Assembly: GCF_009827405.1 (NCBI RefSeq)
Contig: NZ_WTYY01000001.1
Span: 124,001-188,000 of the forward strand
DNA: 64,000 nucleotides
Source of the DNA: Alteraurantiacibacter aestuarii
GTDB taxonomy: Bacteria > Pseudomonadota > Alphaproteobacteria > Sphingomonadales > Sphingomonadaceae
Reading direction: 5' to 3'
Below the pieces are notes generated by a model, which had not been told where the DNA came from, ran no database searches, and saw nothing but the letters and a program-made list of their open reading frames with translations. Numbering within the stretch: the first letter of the stretch is position 1; each line of letters begins with the position of its first letter. Position numbers and translations under genes: made by a program. Below are positions 24,935-34,154 of this stretch, one piece after another.

Positions 24935-26869
24935 ATGTTATCCAAGACCGCTATCGCCCTGGGCGCGGCGCTGCTCGCATCCACCGCTTATGCCCAGACC
25001 ACCCAGACCACGGTCAGCACGCCCGAAGGCGCGCAGCTGGAAGTGAGCGATGACCTGCACTATCCGCCGGGATCGCTGACGCAGCAGCAGCTGGAAAGCT
25101 CGACCCGCGACCTGTTCGTGCAGGATTCGATGAACGTCTTCCGGCGCTTCCCGCGTGAAGTGACCGCCGACATGGTGCGCTTCTATACTCAGGCGCTGGC
25201 GCTGCGCTCGCTCAATCCGATCCAGCTCACCAGCACGCAGCAGATGATCCTGACAGGTGTCGGCAGCGGCCAGATCAAGCTGTCGGCGGGCCAGCAGGGT
25301 GGCCGCGAATATGCCCTCGACGGTGGACCGCTGGGCGGCACCGGTATTCGCTTTTTCACGCTCACCTATCCCGACATGGCAACCGTGTCGCAGCGCTTTG
25401 CTCAGGCCGGTTTCCCCGTTCCCGACTTTACCCTTATGGCCGATGGCACCCATGCCGCCATGACCGTGGACCCGGGCGGATTTGCCGTGCAGGTGATTGT
25501 CGATCCGGCCAAGCAGGATAATTCCGACGATGGCGTGGGCGTGGGCATCGGTGTTTCCGACCTGGCGCGAAGCCGTGCCTATTACCGCGAATTCGTGGGC
25601 CTGGATGAGCTGGACCCTGTCCAGGACCAGCTGCTGGGGGTGACCAAATATCCCTATCGCCACGGCGAAACCACGCTCTACCTGTATGACGTGGGCGAGG
25701 GCCTGCCAAAGGACACCGGCAGCGCGGGCATCCAGTATGTGATCAGCGATGCGCCGATGGCCGCCGCCAAGGGGGAGCACCGCGGCATTGACGTTCAGAC
25801 CCCGCTCAACCGCCTTGCCGGCTTTGGGCTGGTGACCGTGTGGTTCTACGATCCCGATGGCGTGACGAATTATTTCGCCCAGGTGGGCCGTCCGCGCGGG
25901 GCCGAGGCGGCACCTGTCGCCGCTGTCGATCCGCTGACCATCCTGCCGCCTGTTCCCGATGACTACACGCCCGCCACCACCGCCTGGGGAGATCCCGATC
26001 TGCGCGGCACCTGGCCGATCGATCATCTCAACGGCCTGCCGCTGCAGCGCTCCGCCGAGCAGGGAAATCGCCATTTCCTGACCGAGGCGGAATATGCCGA
26101 GCGCCAGTCGCGCATAGACAGCCTTGCCAGCCGCTATGACAACGAGGAGGCGGCGGATTCGATCGGACAGGGCCACTGGGTGGAGATGGGCGATGGCAGC
26201 AGGCGGACCTCGCTGCTGGTTCTGCCGCAGGATGGCCGCCTGCCGGCGATGACCGAAGAGGGCCTGCGCCGGTCCGCGCAGATGCGGTCGAGCTGGGCGC
26301 GCGGGCAGACGTTCAACTGGGTATCCGATTTCGATAACTGGGATCGCTGCATCACCCGCGGCCTGCCCGCATCGATGATGCCGATGATGTACAATAACGG
26401 CCTGCGCATCTTTCAGGCGCCCGGCATCGTGGCCATCCAGATGGAGATGATCCACGAAGTGCGCATCATCCCGGTCGATGGCCGGGCGACGGTTCCCGTG
26501 CAGATCGAAAACTGGCTTGGCGAAAGCCGCGGCCATTGGGAGGATGCGAACACGCTGGTGGTGGAAACCGGCAATTTCCGCCCCGGCCCTTCGGCCACCA
26601 GCATTGTCACCTCAGGCTCCCCGCCGGAGAACAATACGCCGATCAGCACGCAGGCAAAACTGGTGGAGCGCTTCACCATGACCGGGCCTGACTCGATCGT
26701 TTACGAGACGCATTATTCCGATCCGGTGATCTTCACTCAGCCCTGGGGCACGCGGCTGGATTGGCAGCGCGACGATGAATATCAATTCTTCGAATACGCC
26801 TGCCACGAGGGCAATGTCCAACTGCGCAACTACATCACCGCATCACGCGCGGGAACGGTCGGCAACTAG
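24935..26869 (+). CDS. Exported fusion: VOC-like half plus WGDPDLRG-family half
   Basis: 644 residues from ATG 24935 (preceded by ggagag), with a signal peptide ending AYAQ. Residues about 40-310 look like tandem VOC modules (FFTLTYPDMATVSQRFAQAG, VGVGIGVSDLARSRAYYREF). From about 345 on, the protein belongs to a secreted family marked by AWGDPDLRGTWP, a DRC...GLPASMMP...YNNGLRIFQAPG block and a C-terminal DDEYQFFEYACHEGN. The same second half forms a complete protein at 37948-38988. The second domain's function is unknown to me; it is common beside TonB receptors in sphingomonads. It lies 38 bp after the PQQ gene, probably co-transcribed, and before a terminator. Confidence 0.75.
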   Translation: MLSKTAIALGAALLASTAYAQTTQTTVSTPEGAQLEVSDDLHYPPGSLTQQQLESSTRDLFVQDSMNVFRRFPREVTADMVRFYTQALALRSLNPIQLTSTQQMILTGVGSGQIKLSAGQQGGREYALDGGPLGGTGIRFFTLTYPDMATVSQRFAQAGFPVPDFTLMADGTHAAMTVDPGGFAVQVIVDPAKQDNSDDGVGVGIGVSDLARSRAYYREFVGLDELDPVQDQLLGVTKYPYRHGETTLYLYDVGEGLPKDTGSAGIQYVISDAPMAAAKGEHRGIDVQTPLNRLAGFGLVTVWFYDPDGVTNYFAQVGRPRGAEAAPVAAVDPLTILPPVPDDYTPATTAWGDPDLRGTWPIDHLNGLPLQRSAEQGNRHFLTEAEYAERQSRIDSLASRYDNEEAADSIGQGHWVEMGDGSRRTSLLVLPQDGRLPAMTEEGLRRSAQMRSSWARGQTFNWVSDFDNWDRCITRGLPASMMPMMYNNGLRIFQAPGIVAIQMEMIHEVRIIPVDGRATVPVQIENWLGESRGHWEDANTLVVETGNFRPGPSATSIVTSGSPPENNTPISTQAKLVERFTMTGPDSIVYETHYSDPVIFTQPWGTRLDWQRDDEYQFFEYACHEGNVQLRNYITASRAGTVGN

Positions 26870-26929
26870 GCCCTCCGCCGCGATCATGAGGTAATCCTCC
26901 CAGCGCATGGTGCGCTTGGAACCAACTGA

Positions 26930-26968
26930 AAGGCCCGGATCACGCAAGGTGGTCCGGGCCTTCTTTTT
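26930..26968 (+). terminator. Rho-independent terminator
   Basis: aaggcccggatcac (26930-26943) pairs with gtggtccgggcctt (26949-26962; one G-T pair) and is followed by ctttttg. It closes the PQQ dehydrogenase/VOC-fusion transcription unit. Confidence 0.85.
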
Positions 26969-27023
26969 GTCAGCAGGAAATCGGGCGCAGGAAATCGGTG
27001 GCCCGACCTGACCGAAAACTGGC

Positions 27024-27557
27024 CTAGCGAACGCGGCGAACGCGCAGCCCCTGCTGCCCGTCGAAGCGCATCAGGAAGCTTCCCAGCGATCCGCGATAGA
27101 TGCGGATCTGCGATCCTGCACGCGGCGGTTCGTAGGATATCGGCGCCGCATCGATGAACTGCCACTGCGCGCCGTCTTCCAGCGTGACGAGGTAGATGCC
27201 GGGCAGCACGCGCTCCGCCGCGCTGACCCGCGCCTCCAGTTCCTCAGGGCGGCTGTCGCGGCGCTCCTGTTGCACCTGGGTCAAGGCCTCGGCGCCGAAG
27301 CCCCGCGCCTGAATCTGGCGCATGGGCGATACCGGCGATGCAGGCTGGGCCGCCGCCCCGCCGGGCTGGATATTATTGTCGTAACAGGTGACGCGCGCGC
27401 CGATATCCTCGATCTGCGCGCAGGCCCGCATGATGATGACGATCTGGCGGTAGTTTTCTTCCTGAACCTGCGCCTGAACCTGTGTGGCGGACCCCGCCAG
27501 CAGGCTCGCCGCGGCGATGGCACAGGCCAGGAGAGCTTGACTGGATGCCGCTTTCAT
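27024..27557 (-). CDS. Exported protein of unknown function
   Basis: 177 residues from ATG 27557, which follows aaggtcccc and yields a signal peptide (ending QVQAQ). The mature N-terminus has a conserved-looking RACAQIEDIGARVTCYDNN with two Cys that could form a disulfide. The C-terminal half predicts a beta-barrel-like segment (GIYLVTLEDGAQWQFID, RIYRGSLGSFLMRFD), similar in style to small sphingomonad periplasmic proteins. No catalytic motif is seen. It is downstream of the TonB receptor on the same strand (135-bp gap), so it may be a companion gene. Confidence 0.65.
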   Translation of the reverse strand: MKAASSQALLACAIAAASLLAGSATQVQAQVQEENYRQIVIIMRACAQIEDIGARVTCYDNNIQPGGAAAQPASPVSPMRQIQARGFGAEALTQVQQERRDSRPEELEARVSAAERVLPGIYLVTLEDGAQWQFIDAAPISYEPPRAGSQIRIYRGSLGSFLMRFDGQQGLRVRRVR

Positions 27558-27692
27558 TCCCGGGGACCTTCTCTTCGATCGAGTTGCGGTGAAGGGAGGC
27601 ATGTGGCGGTGTCAGCACCGTGATTGGGAGAGTACCCCACCGCCACATGTTTTACAGGACCAGGAGAGCCTGATTTGGTCCCGTTTGCTGTC

Positions 27693-30600
27693 CTAGAAGT
27701 CGACGTTCACACCCATGTAGAACCGGCGACCGATGGTGTTGTGATAGGAGCTGTAATAGCCACCCGGCAGCGTCCGGTCCCCGGCGACATCGTTCAGCAG
27801 ATAGCCGGCCAGCGGCGGCGCCCGGTTGAACAGATTGTCGATGCCGAAGCGCACGTTCAGATTGTCCGCCAGCACCACGCGGGCGTTGAGGTTGAACAGA
27901 TCGTAGGCCGGCACACCCGCGCGCGTGGCCGGGCCTGCATTCTGGACAGTCGAGGAATCCAGCAGCGAGGGATAATGCTGCCACTGGATGCCGATCGTTG
28001 CCGGACCAACGGAATAGCTGGCGCGGGCCAGCAGCTTCCATTCGAACGGGCTGGACTGCGTGCCGACATCGCCGCCGCCGGTGGTGCCGGTGTAATCGAT
28101 CAACGGGATCACGAACTGGTCAGGCGTGGTCTTGAAGTTGATGACATAGGTGGCGTTGACATTGAGGTTGAGGCGGCCCGGTATGGGGATGCCGACCTCG
28201 TCGAACCTCAGGCCCCAGGTGATGTTGGCATCGATGCCCGAAGTCTCCACCCGGCCAAGGTTGGCATAGTTCACCTCGATCAGCTCGATATTGCCGTTCG
28301 CTTCGTCGCGGCGAATGCGCTGGCAGGCGTCGGTCACTTCATAGCCCGGGTTGAAGATGGGCGAGAAGCACTGGCGCAGAACCGAATCCGCACCCTGCAG
28401 ATCGATGCCATCGGTGATGGTCACGTTGTAATAGTCGATCGCCAGGTTCAGACGGCTGAGCCAGGGGTCCTGCGATGGCGACTGGATCACGCCGCCAATG
28501 GTGTAGGACTTGGCGGTTTCCTCCTGCAACTGGCGGGCGCCCGTTTCCAGCGTCGGGACGCTGAAGCCGCGTTCCGGGAACACGCGATCCGGATCGTTGT
28601 AATAGGCATTGACCGCCTCGGACGTCATGGTCTGCTGGCACAGCGCGAGCACCTGGCTGGCATCGGGGTTGAGATCGGTGTTGGCCGAGTAATTGCCATA
28701 GCCGAACGGTTCGGTCAGCAGCGCGGGCGAACACGGATCGCCGTCGGCTGATGACCGCAGGGCCTGCGTGCGTGCGGTAAACAGTTCGCCAAGGTTTGGC
28801 GCACGGCTGGCCACCTGATAGCCGCCGCGGAACCGCAGCCAGTCAAACGGAGCATATTCACCGTTGATCTTGTAGGTGTGCACCGTGCCGACCGAACGAT
28901 AGTCCGACATGCGATAGCCCAGCTCAAGGTTCAGGGCCTCCGCAAAGGGAATGTCGTTGAGGATCGGGATCAGCAATTCGCCATAGATTTCCTTGACGTT
29001 GGTCTTGCCCTGGGTGCTCGCCTGCGGGAAAATGCCGGCAGTCGTTTCATAGAATGTCGCACCTTCCACGGACGTGGCGTCGGCATGGAAATCGATCGAG
29101 TTTTCGCGATACTGGGCGCCGATTGCGAAGCGCACCTGGCCATAGGGGAGATCGTATAGTCCGCCCTCCAGATTGGCTTCGACATATTCCTGCACCACCC
29201 GGTTTTCCAGCTGCAGGTCTACAGATGTGGCCAGGCGGCAATCGTCCGAATAGGCATCGGGGTTGGTCAGCGGGCTGAGGCCGCTGGTGCAGGTGGCCGT
29301 CGCGCCATAGACGTTGTTTGCCGTGACCGCGAAGTTGCGGCCGAAGTTCGGCGCCAGCATGATCGTCCGCCAGCGCTCGACCGAGACGAAGCCGTACTGA
29401 TCGGTCTTGGCAGTGGTTTCGCCGTGCGAGCCAACGATGTCCCAGTTCATGTCGGTACCGGGTATCGTGCCTTCGAAACCGGCCAACACGTTGAAGGTCT
29501 GGTTGCGGCCTTCGGTGCGGCGCCGGCCAAAGGCGGTGGGGATGGTGTTTACCCGGTAATTGGCGGTTGGCGTGGAACGGCTGTTCAGCAAGGTCGTCAG
29601 GTCCGGCGTCAGCGGATAGACCAGACGGTTGGAACAGCCACCCGTGGCCGGGCAATCCAGGCCATAGGCTCCGCCGGCAAGGAAATCGGGATGGGTATTG
29701 CCATTGCCCAGCAGTGACGATGGAATGCCGAAGGTGGCATTGCCGGTGTAAATCGCATCGTTGTAGGGGATTTCCACGCCGACACTGCCCGACATGGAGT
29801 TGTAGAAGCTGCGCGAAACGGTCTCGGTAATGGCGTAATAGCCTTGCGAGATGAAGCGCACATTGTCGGTAATCTCATACTCGCCCTTGGAATAGATCGA
29901 CCAGCGATCCTGCGGGCTGGAGAGCAATTGATCGGTGAAGTTTTCGTACAGCCTGCCATCGTCCGAGATCTTGCGGAAGAAGCCGTCCAGCTCATCGTTG
30001 TAATTGACCACCACGAAGCGGTCGGACGCGGCATCATAGCCGTTCAGCCACAGCGAATTGTCATCGTTGAGATAGAGCGAGCTGGACTGTGGAACATTGG
30101 TCAGACCATCGGGAATGCCATAGACGCTGTTGTAGGCAGCCTGGCTGGGCAGTCTCCGGTTCGGGAAATCGATGAAGTTCTGCGTGACGCGGATATCCGT
30201 GCCGCCGGTTAGCGGGCTGGTGGCCAGATCGTTGTACCAGCTGCGCGCCAGGCGCTGCACCGGGTTGCGATCATAATGTTCGATGCCCAGGATCACGTTG
30301 CCGCGCCCGTCGTTCAGCGTGGCACCCACCAGGGCGGAGATGGTATATTCGAAACCGTCGCCTTCCTCGGTGATGGAGCCTTGCGCGTCGAGCGCAACAC
30401 CATCGAAATTGTCCTTGAGGATGAAGTTCACCACACCGCCCACGGCGTCTGCGCCATAGGTGGAGGAAGCGCCGCCGGTGATGACCTCGACGCGCTGCAC
30501 GGCGGCAGACGGGATCGAGTTGATGTCGATCACGCCAGAGCCGTTGATCGGGGTGCCGCGGCGTCCGTCGATCAGCACCAGGTTGCGGTTGGAGCCGAGC

Positions 30601-31025
30601 GACCGCAGGCTGACGGTCGAAATGCCCAGCGTGTTGTTGGCATTGGCCTGCAGGCCCTGTGCGTCGAACTGGGTCAGCGCCGGAGTGAACTGCGGCAATT
30701 TGTTGAGATTTGCCTCCAGGTTGACCGCCGCGGATTCCTCCAGCAGGTCCGCATCTACGGTCACGATCGGGCTGGTGGCGGAATAGTCACGGCGCGAAAT
30801 GCGCGATCCGGTCACCACGATGCGGTCACTGCCTGTTGCCGACGATGCCCGGCCCGGTGCGGCTGGCGTCTGGACCGGCAGACCGTCGTCATCCTCGTCC
30901 TCGTCCGATTGCGCCGTTGCCGTTGCCGACGGGCTCTGCGCCATTGCCAGGCCGGGCGCCATGAATACGCCTGCGGTTCCCGCCAAAAGGCACAACTTGA
31001 GCGCCTTCAAATCCAGATTTCTCAT
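27693..31025 (-). CDS. TonB-dependent outer-membrane receptor
   Basis: 1110 residues from ATG 31025, preceded by gggggatgg. Signal peptide (1-30, ending LAMAQ), then an acidic linker, a plug domain (about 65-190, with IVVTGSRISRRDYSA and VEVITGGASSTYGADAVGGV) and a long 22-strand barrel ending in the aromatic residue of GVNVDF. Such receptors import large or scarce molecules using TonB energy. In sphingomonads they commonly serve aromatic or oligomeric substrates. Its neighbours (PQQ dehydrogenases, lignostilbene-type dioxygenase, MarR regulators) suggest a lignin-related ligand rather than iron; the ligand is not determinable here. Confidence 0.9.
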   Translation of the reverse strand: MRNLDLKALKLCLLAGTAGVFMAPGLAMAQSPSATATAQSDEDEDDDGLPVQTPAAPGRASSATGSDRIVVTGSRISRRDYSATSPIVTVDADLLEESAAVNLEANLNKLPQFTPALTQFDAQGLQANANNTLGISTVSLRSLGSNRNLVLIDGRRGTPINGSGVIDINSIPSAAVQRVEVITGGASSTYGADAVGGVVNFILKDNFDGVALDAQGSITEEGDGFEYTISALVGATLNDGRGNVILGIEHYDRNPVQRLARSWYNDLATSPLTGGTDIRVTQNFIDFPNRRLPSQAAYNSVYGIPDGLTNVPQSSSLYLNDDNSLWLNGYDAASDRFVVVNYNDELDGFFRKISDDGRLYENFTDQLLSSPQDRWSIYSKGEYEITDNVRFISQGYYAITETVSRSFYNSMSGSVGVEIPYNDAIYTGNATFGIPSSLLGNGNTHPDFLAGGAYGLDCPATGGCSNRLVYPLTPDLTTLLNSRSTPTANYRVNTIPTAFGRRRTEGRNQTFNVLAGFEGTIPGTDMNWDIVGSHGETTAKTDQYGFVSVERWRTIMLAPNFGRNFAVTANNVYGATATCTSGLSPLTNPDAYSDDCRLATSVDLQLENRVVQEYVEANLEGGLYDLPYGQVRFAIGAQYRENSIDFHADATSVEGATFYETTAGIFPQASTQGKTNVKEIYGELLIPILNDIPFAEALNLELGYRMSDYRSVGTVHTYKINGEYAPFDWLRFRGGYQVASRAPNLGELFTARTQALRSSADGDPCSPALLTEPFGYGNYSANTDLNPDASQVLALCQQTMTSEAVNAYYNDPDRVFPERGFSVPTLETGARQLQEETAKSYTIGGVIQSPSQDPWLSRLNLAIDYYNVTITDGIDLQGADSVLRQCFSPIFNPGYEVTDACQRIRRDEANGNIELIEVNYANLGRVETSGIDANITWGLRFDEVGIPIPGRLNLNVNATYVINFKTTPDQFVIPLIDYTGTTGGGDVGTQSSPFEWKLLARASYSVGPATIGIQWQHYPSLLDSSTVQNAGPATRAGVPAYDLFNLNARVVLADNLNVRFGIDNLFNRAPPLAGYLLNDVAGDRTLPGGYYSSYHNTIGRRFYMGVNVDF

Positions 31026-31738
31026 TATTCCATCCCCCATTCAATTCGCGATGCTCCCACCTAGGAATCGCGATGAATTATGTTTTGAACCGGAACCTGA
31101 ACGATCAGCCCTGCGCCGGACTGGTCTGGCCCGGACTGATCTGGCGTGGTTCCAATTGCCTCTGCTCGCCCTCCCACAGGTGCCACCCGGCATGCCCTTG
31201 AGAGCATGGTGGAAGCCCTGATTTTAGTTCAGATCAAAATCGTATGTATGGAAAATAGATACGTCAAGTAATCCTTTATACAACAACGTTTGCATATGCA
31301 GTTTTTGCGCTCATAAATTTCTAGATATCTGAAAATAAGTGATAAAAAATATCTTCTCCCCAAAGACCGATAACAGACTGGTCCCCGCGCTGCGCGGAAA
31401 TTGGCCAACGCATGACAAAACTTCGAAATATGATTCTTCTAAATATCGGTTTTGTGATCGCAGGCGGATGCCGCCGCGATCACGCCGCAAATGGCGAAAA
31501 TGCGAGGTTTTCCGCGATTGGGGCGGGGCTGTCAGTGGTGCTCGGCGGGCCTCTGGTTGACAAAATCCGCTTGACGATGGCGCAACGCACAAGCAAGCCG
31601 CTCACCTGGCCGGACCGGGCCGACTGCGATCGCAAGGCGGGGAACTGCCGGTTTCGTTGCCACAACAGCCGAAGATCCGAGGAAAATTTGCCCTACCCAT
31701 CGTCGCGCAGCAGTTTTGACCTTTATCGTGAGGGAGAG
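31026..31738. other. Regulatory gap between TonB receptor and MarR gene
   Basis: About 710 bp between divergent genes. It contains an AT-rich patch (about 31220-31370) that likely holds promoters for the receptor. A plus-strand frame is open from 31412 and fuses to the MarR gene, but its codon pattern is not convincing, so I treat it as noncoding. No RNA gene was recognised. Confidence 0.5.
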
Positions 31739-32221
31739 ATGACTCGCGATATCAGCCTGATGATCAAGATGGTCTTGATCGTCCGCGGTTTTCGGAGTCA
31801 GCTTGACGAGAAGTTGCGCAAGATCGGGCAGAGCGCGACGCGCATGGAAGTGCTGGGCGCAATCGTGAACATGCAGGGACCCAAATCCCAGAGCGACCTT
31901 GCCAAGCGGCTGCGGATCGAAGGCGCCACCGTCACGCGGATGGTGGATATGCTGAGCAAGGACGGGTTGGTGGAACGGACCGCCGATCCGCATGATCGTC
32001 GGGTCAACCTGCTGCTGGTGACCCCCAAGGGCGAGCAGGCGCTGGAACAGATCTTCGGCATCTATGACGCCATGCGCGGGCATATCCTGACCGATCTGGG
32101 CATCGAGGACATGGAGGCGATGCACGTCCTGCTCGACAAGATGATGGCGAGACTGGACAGCCCGATGGACCCGCAGGTCAGGATCGAGAGTACGGCCCCC
32201 ATGGATCGCCTGACCGACTAG
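31739..32221 (+). CDS. MarR-family transcriptional regulator
   Basis: 160 residues from ATG 31739 after gagggagag. The winged helix is typical: KSQSDLAKRLRIEGATVTRM then LVERTADPHDRRVNLLLVTP, with the D-R-R wing. The first helix (MIKMVLIVRGFRSQLDEKL) resembles SlyA/MarR N-termini. Flanked by the divergent TonB receptor gene and an alcohol dehydrogenase downstream (125 bp), it probably regulates one of them in response to an aromatic ligand. Confidence 0.85.
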   Translation: MTRDISLMIKMVLIVRGFRSQLDEKLRKIGQSATRMEVLGAIVNMQGPKSQSDLAKRLRIEGATVTRMVDMLSKDGLVERTADPHDRRVNLLLVTPKGEQALEQIFGIYDAMRGHILTDLGIEDMEAMHVLLDKMMARLDSPMDPQVRIESTAPMDRLTD

Positions 32222-32346
32222 GCCACCCGCCGCAAGCTGTTCACCCCGTCATGCGGGCCGTTCCGCATTAAGCGAGTTTGCGTAATTACACCGTAGGCTG
32301 ATCAGGCCAGATTGGCCCGTGACAACGTATTTGCGGGAAGATCACC

Positions 32347-33423
32347 ATGCCACAGCTTATGAAAGCCGCCATCTTCATTGAGCCAGGGCGCATTGTCCTG
32401 GGCGAAAAGCCGGTACCCGATGTTGGGCCGCTCGATGCGCTGATCCGCGTAACCACCACCACCATCTGTGGCACCGATGTGCATATCCTCAAGGGTGAAT
32501 ATCCGGTCGAAAAGGGCCTGACCGTGGGTCATGAACCCGTGGGCGTGATCGAAAAGCTCGGCTCTGCGGTGAGCGGATATAAGGAAGGCCAGCGCGTTAT
32601 TGCCGGGGCGATTACGCCTTCGGGCACGTCCTATGCTTCGCTCTGCGGCTTTCACGCCCAATGCGGCGGGCAGGTCGGTCACGGCTTCAAGCCGATGGGC
32701 GGCTGGCGTTTCGGCAACACGATTGACGGCGCGCAGGCGGAATATCTGCTGGTCCCCGATGCCATGGCCAATCTGGCCCCCGTGCCCGATGGGCTGAGCG
32801 ACGAGCAGGTGCTGATGTGTCCGGATATCATGTCCACCGGCTTCAGCGGTGCGGAATCGGGCAAGGTCCGCATAGGCGATACTGTGGCGGTCTTCGCGCA
32901 GGGTCCGATCGGCCTGTGCGCCACGGCTGGTGCCTTCATGATGGGGGCAACCACGATCATCGCGGTGGAAAGCGTGCCCGCGCGCATGGCAATGGCGCGC
33001 AAGATGGGCGCCACCCATGTGGTGGATTTCAGCAAGGTCGATCCGGTGGACGAGATCCGCCGGATTACCGATGGCCGCGGGGTGGACGTTTCCATCGAGG
33101 CGCTGGGCCTGCAACAGACATTCGAAGGCGCGCTGCGGGTGCTGCGTCCGGGCGGCACGCTGTCATCGCTGGGAGTCTATTCATCGGACCTGTCGATACC
33201 GCTGGATGCCTTTTCCGCCGGGCTGGGAGACAACCGGATCGTCACTACCCTGTGTCCCGGCGGCAAGGAGCGGATGCGCCGCCTGATGGAATCGGTGGCA
33301 TCCGGCCGGGTCGATACCGCCCAGCTGGTGACGCACCACTACCCCCTCGATTCAATCGAGGATGCCTATGAGCTGTTCGCGCACCAGCGTGACGGCGTGC
33401 TGAAAGTTGCGATTCGTCCCTGA
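32347..33423 (+). CDS. Zinc-dependent alcohol dehydrogenase (MDR family)
   Basis: 358 residues. The catalytic zinc ligands follow the Thermoanaerobacter/Clostridium ADH pattern: Cys in ICGTDVH (about 42), His-Glu in VGHEPVG (about 63-64) and Asp in CPDIMSTGF (about 157). The four-Cys structural zinc lobe of liver-type enzymes is not evident. The Rossmann segment has VAVFAQGPIGLCATAGA (GxGxxG variant with GPIG). It interconverts alcohols and aldehydes/ketones with NAD(P)H in the cytoplasm. In this context an aromatic alcohol or aldehyde is plausible. It is convergent with the SnoaL gene. Confidence 0.85.
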   Translation: MPQLMKAAIFIEPGRIVLGEKPVPDVGPLDALIRVTTTTICGTDVHILKGEYPVEKGLTVGHEPVGVIEKLGSAVSGYKEGQRVIAGAITPSGTSYASLCGFHAQCGGQVGHGFKPMGGWRFGNTIDGAQAEYLLVPDAMANLAPVPDGLSDEQVLMCPDIMSTGFSGAESGKVRIGDTVAVFAQGPIGLCATAGAFMMGATTIIAVESVPARMAMARKMGATHVVDFSKVDPVDEIRRITDGRGVDVSIEALGLQQTFEGALRVLRPGGTLSSLGVYSSDLSIPLDAFSAGLGDNRIVTTLCPGGKERMRRLMESVASGRVDTAQLVTHHYPLDSIEDAYELFAHQRDGVLKVAIRP

Positions 33424-33486
33424 AACTGACCCTGAATCCGGGCCTGAAGCCGGGCCTGTACTTGGCCCTGAATCCGGCCCTGAAGC
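33424..33486. repeat. Degenerate short repeats between convergent genes
   Basis: The 63-bp gap consists mostly of repeats of a ccctgaatccgg/gcctgaagccgg unit (about five partial copies). It could form alternative hairpins and may terminate both convergent transcripts, though no U-tract is seen. Confidence 0.4.
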
Positions 33487-34092
33487 CTATTGCGCCGCGC
33501 GCGAGGCCTCTGCCAGGCGGTCCATCACCCGCACGGGGTTTTCCGGTCCGGAATTGCGGCCGGGGATGAATTCGTTGAGGACATTGCGGCGGGTGAACAT
33601 CCAGCGCCCGTCGATGCGCGCCATTTCGTCCTCATACAGGCCGTATGTGCCCATCTTCATCTCGTCACCGGGGCCGTGGTTGGCCATTTCCACCCACAGC
33701 GATCTGGCCCAGGCGCGGTCACCCTCCACGCGAATGGAGGATTGCAGGATCACATGGCGCAGCTTGGCCGCTTCGCCGTCTTCGGTGTGGTAGAACCGCC
33801 CGATCCCTTCGGAGAAATTGCTCACCGCCGTGCGGATGGCATCGCGCCCGCGCGAGACGCCGCTGGCAAATTCCAGCTCCCCATCGGGCGCGAATGTGGC
33901 GATATAGGCATCCCAGTCGAAGTAATCGATGGCGAACAGGTAGCGCGCCATCAGGTCCTCTATCTCGGCCCGGTCCTCGGCGTAGGAGCGCTGGTATTCC
34001 TGTGCGGCGGCAGGCGCGGCAATGGCGCCGAGGCCCGTTGCGGTCATGCCCGTTGCGGCTAGCGCCAGCAGGCTGTTTCTCCAGATTGTCAT
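33487..34092 (-). CDS. Exported SnoaL/NTF2-like protein
   Basis: 201 residues with a signal peptide (ending APAAAQ). The mature part has the SnoaL-like pattern EIEDLMARYLFAIDYFDWDAYIATFAPDGELEF (read in segments, residues 42-75), followed by RGRDAIRTAVSNF and the sheet segment MGTYGLYEDEMARIDGRWMF. The cone-shaped fold serves as dehydratase, isomerase or small-molecule-binding partner. It lies 62 bp after the PQQ/cytochrome dehydrogenase gene and is the last gene of that operon. An exported SnoaL protein beside exported oxidases suggests a periplasmic role on the pathway intermediate. Confidence 0.8.
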   Translation of the reverse strand: MTIWRNSLLALAATGMTATGLGAIAAPAAAQEYQRSYAEDRAEIEDLMARYLFAIDYFDWDAYIATFAPDGELEFASGVSRGRDAIRTAVSNFSEGIGRFYHTEDGEAAKLRHVILQSSIRVEGDRAWARSLWVEMANHGPGDEMKMGTYGLYEDEMARIDGRWMFTRRNVLNEFIPGRNSGPENPVRVMDRLAEASRAAQ

Positions 34093-34154
34093 GTCACCCT
34101 CTCCCTTGAATTTGCCGGTCCTGCATCGGTGGACCCGTATTTGCGATCCCGCTG

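Noticed and set aside
31412-31738. N-terminal extension of the MarR protein
   Set aside because: A good RBS and Met at 31739 match the normal family start; the extension has no resemblance to a MarR domain.
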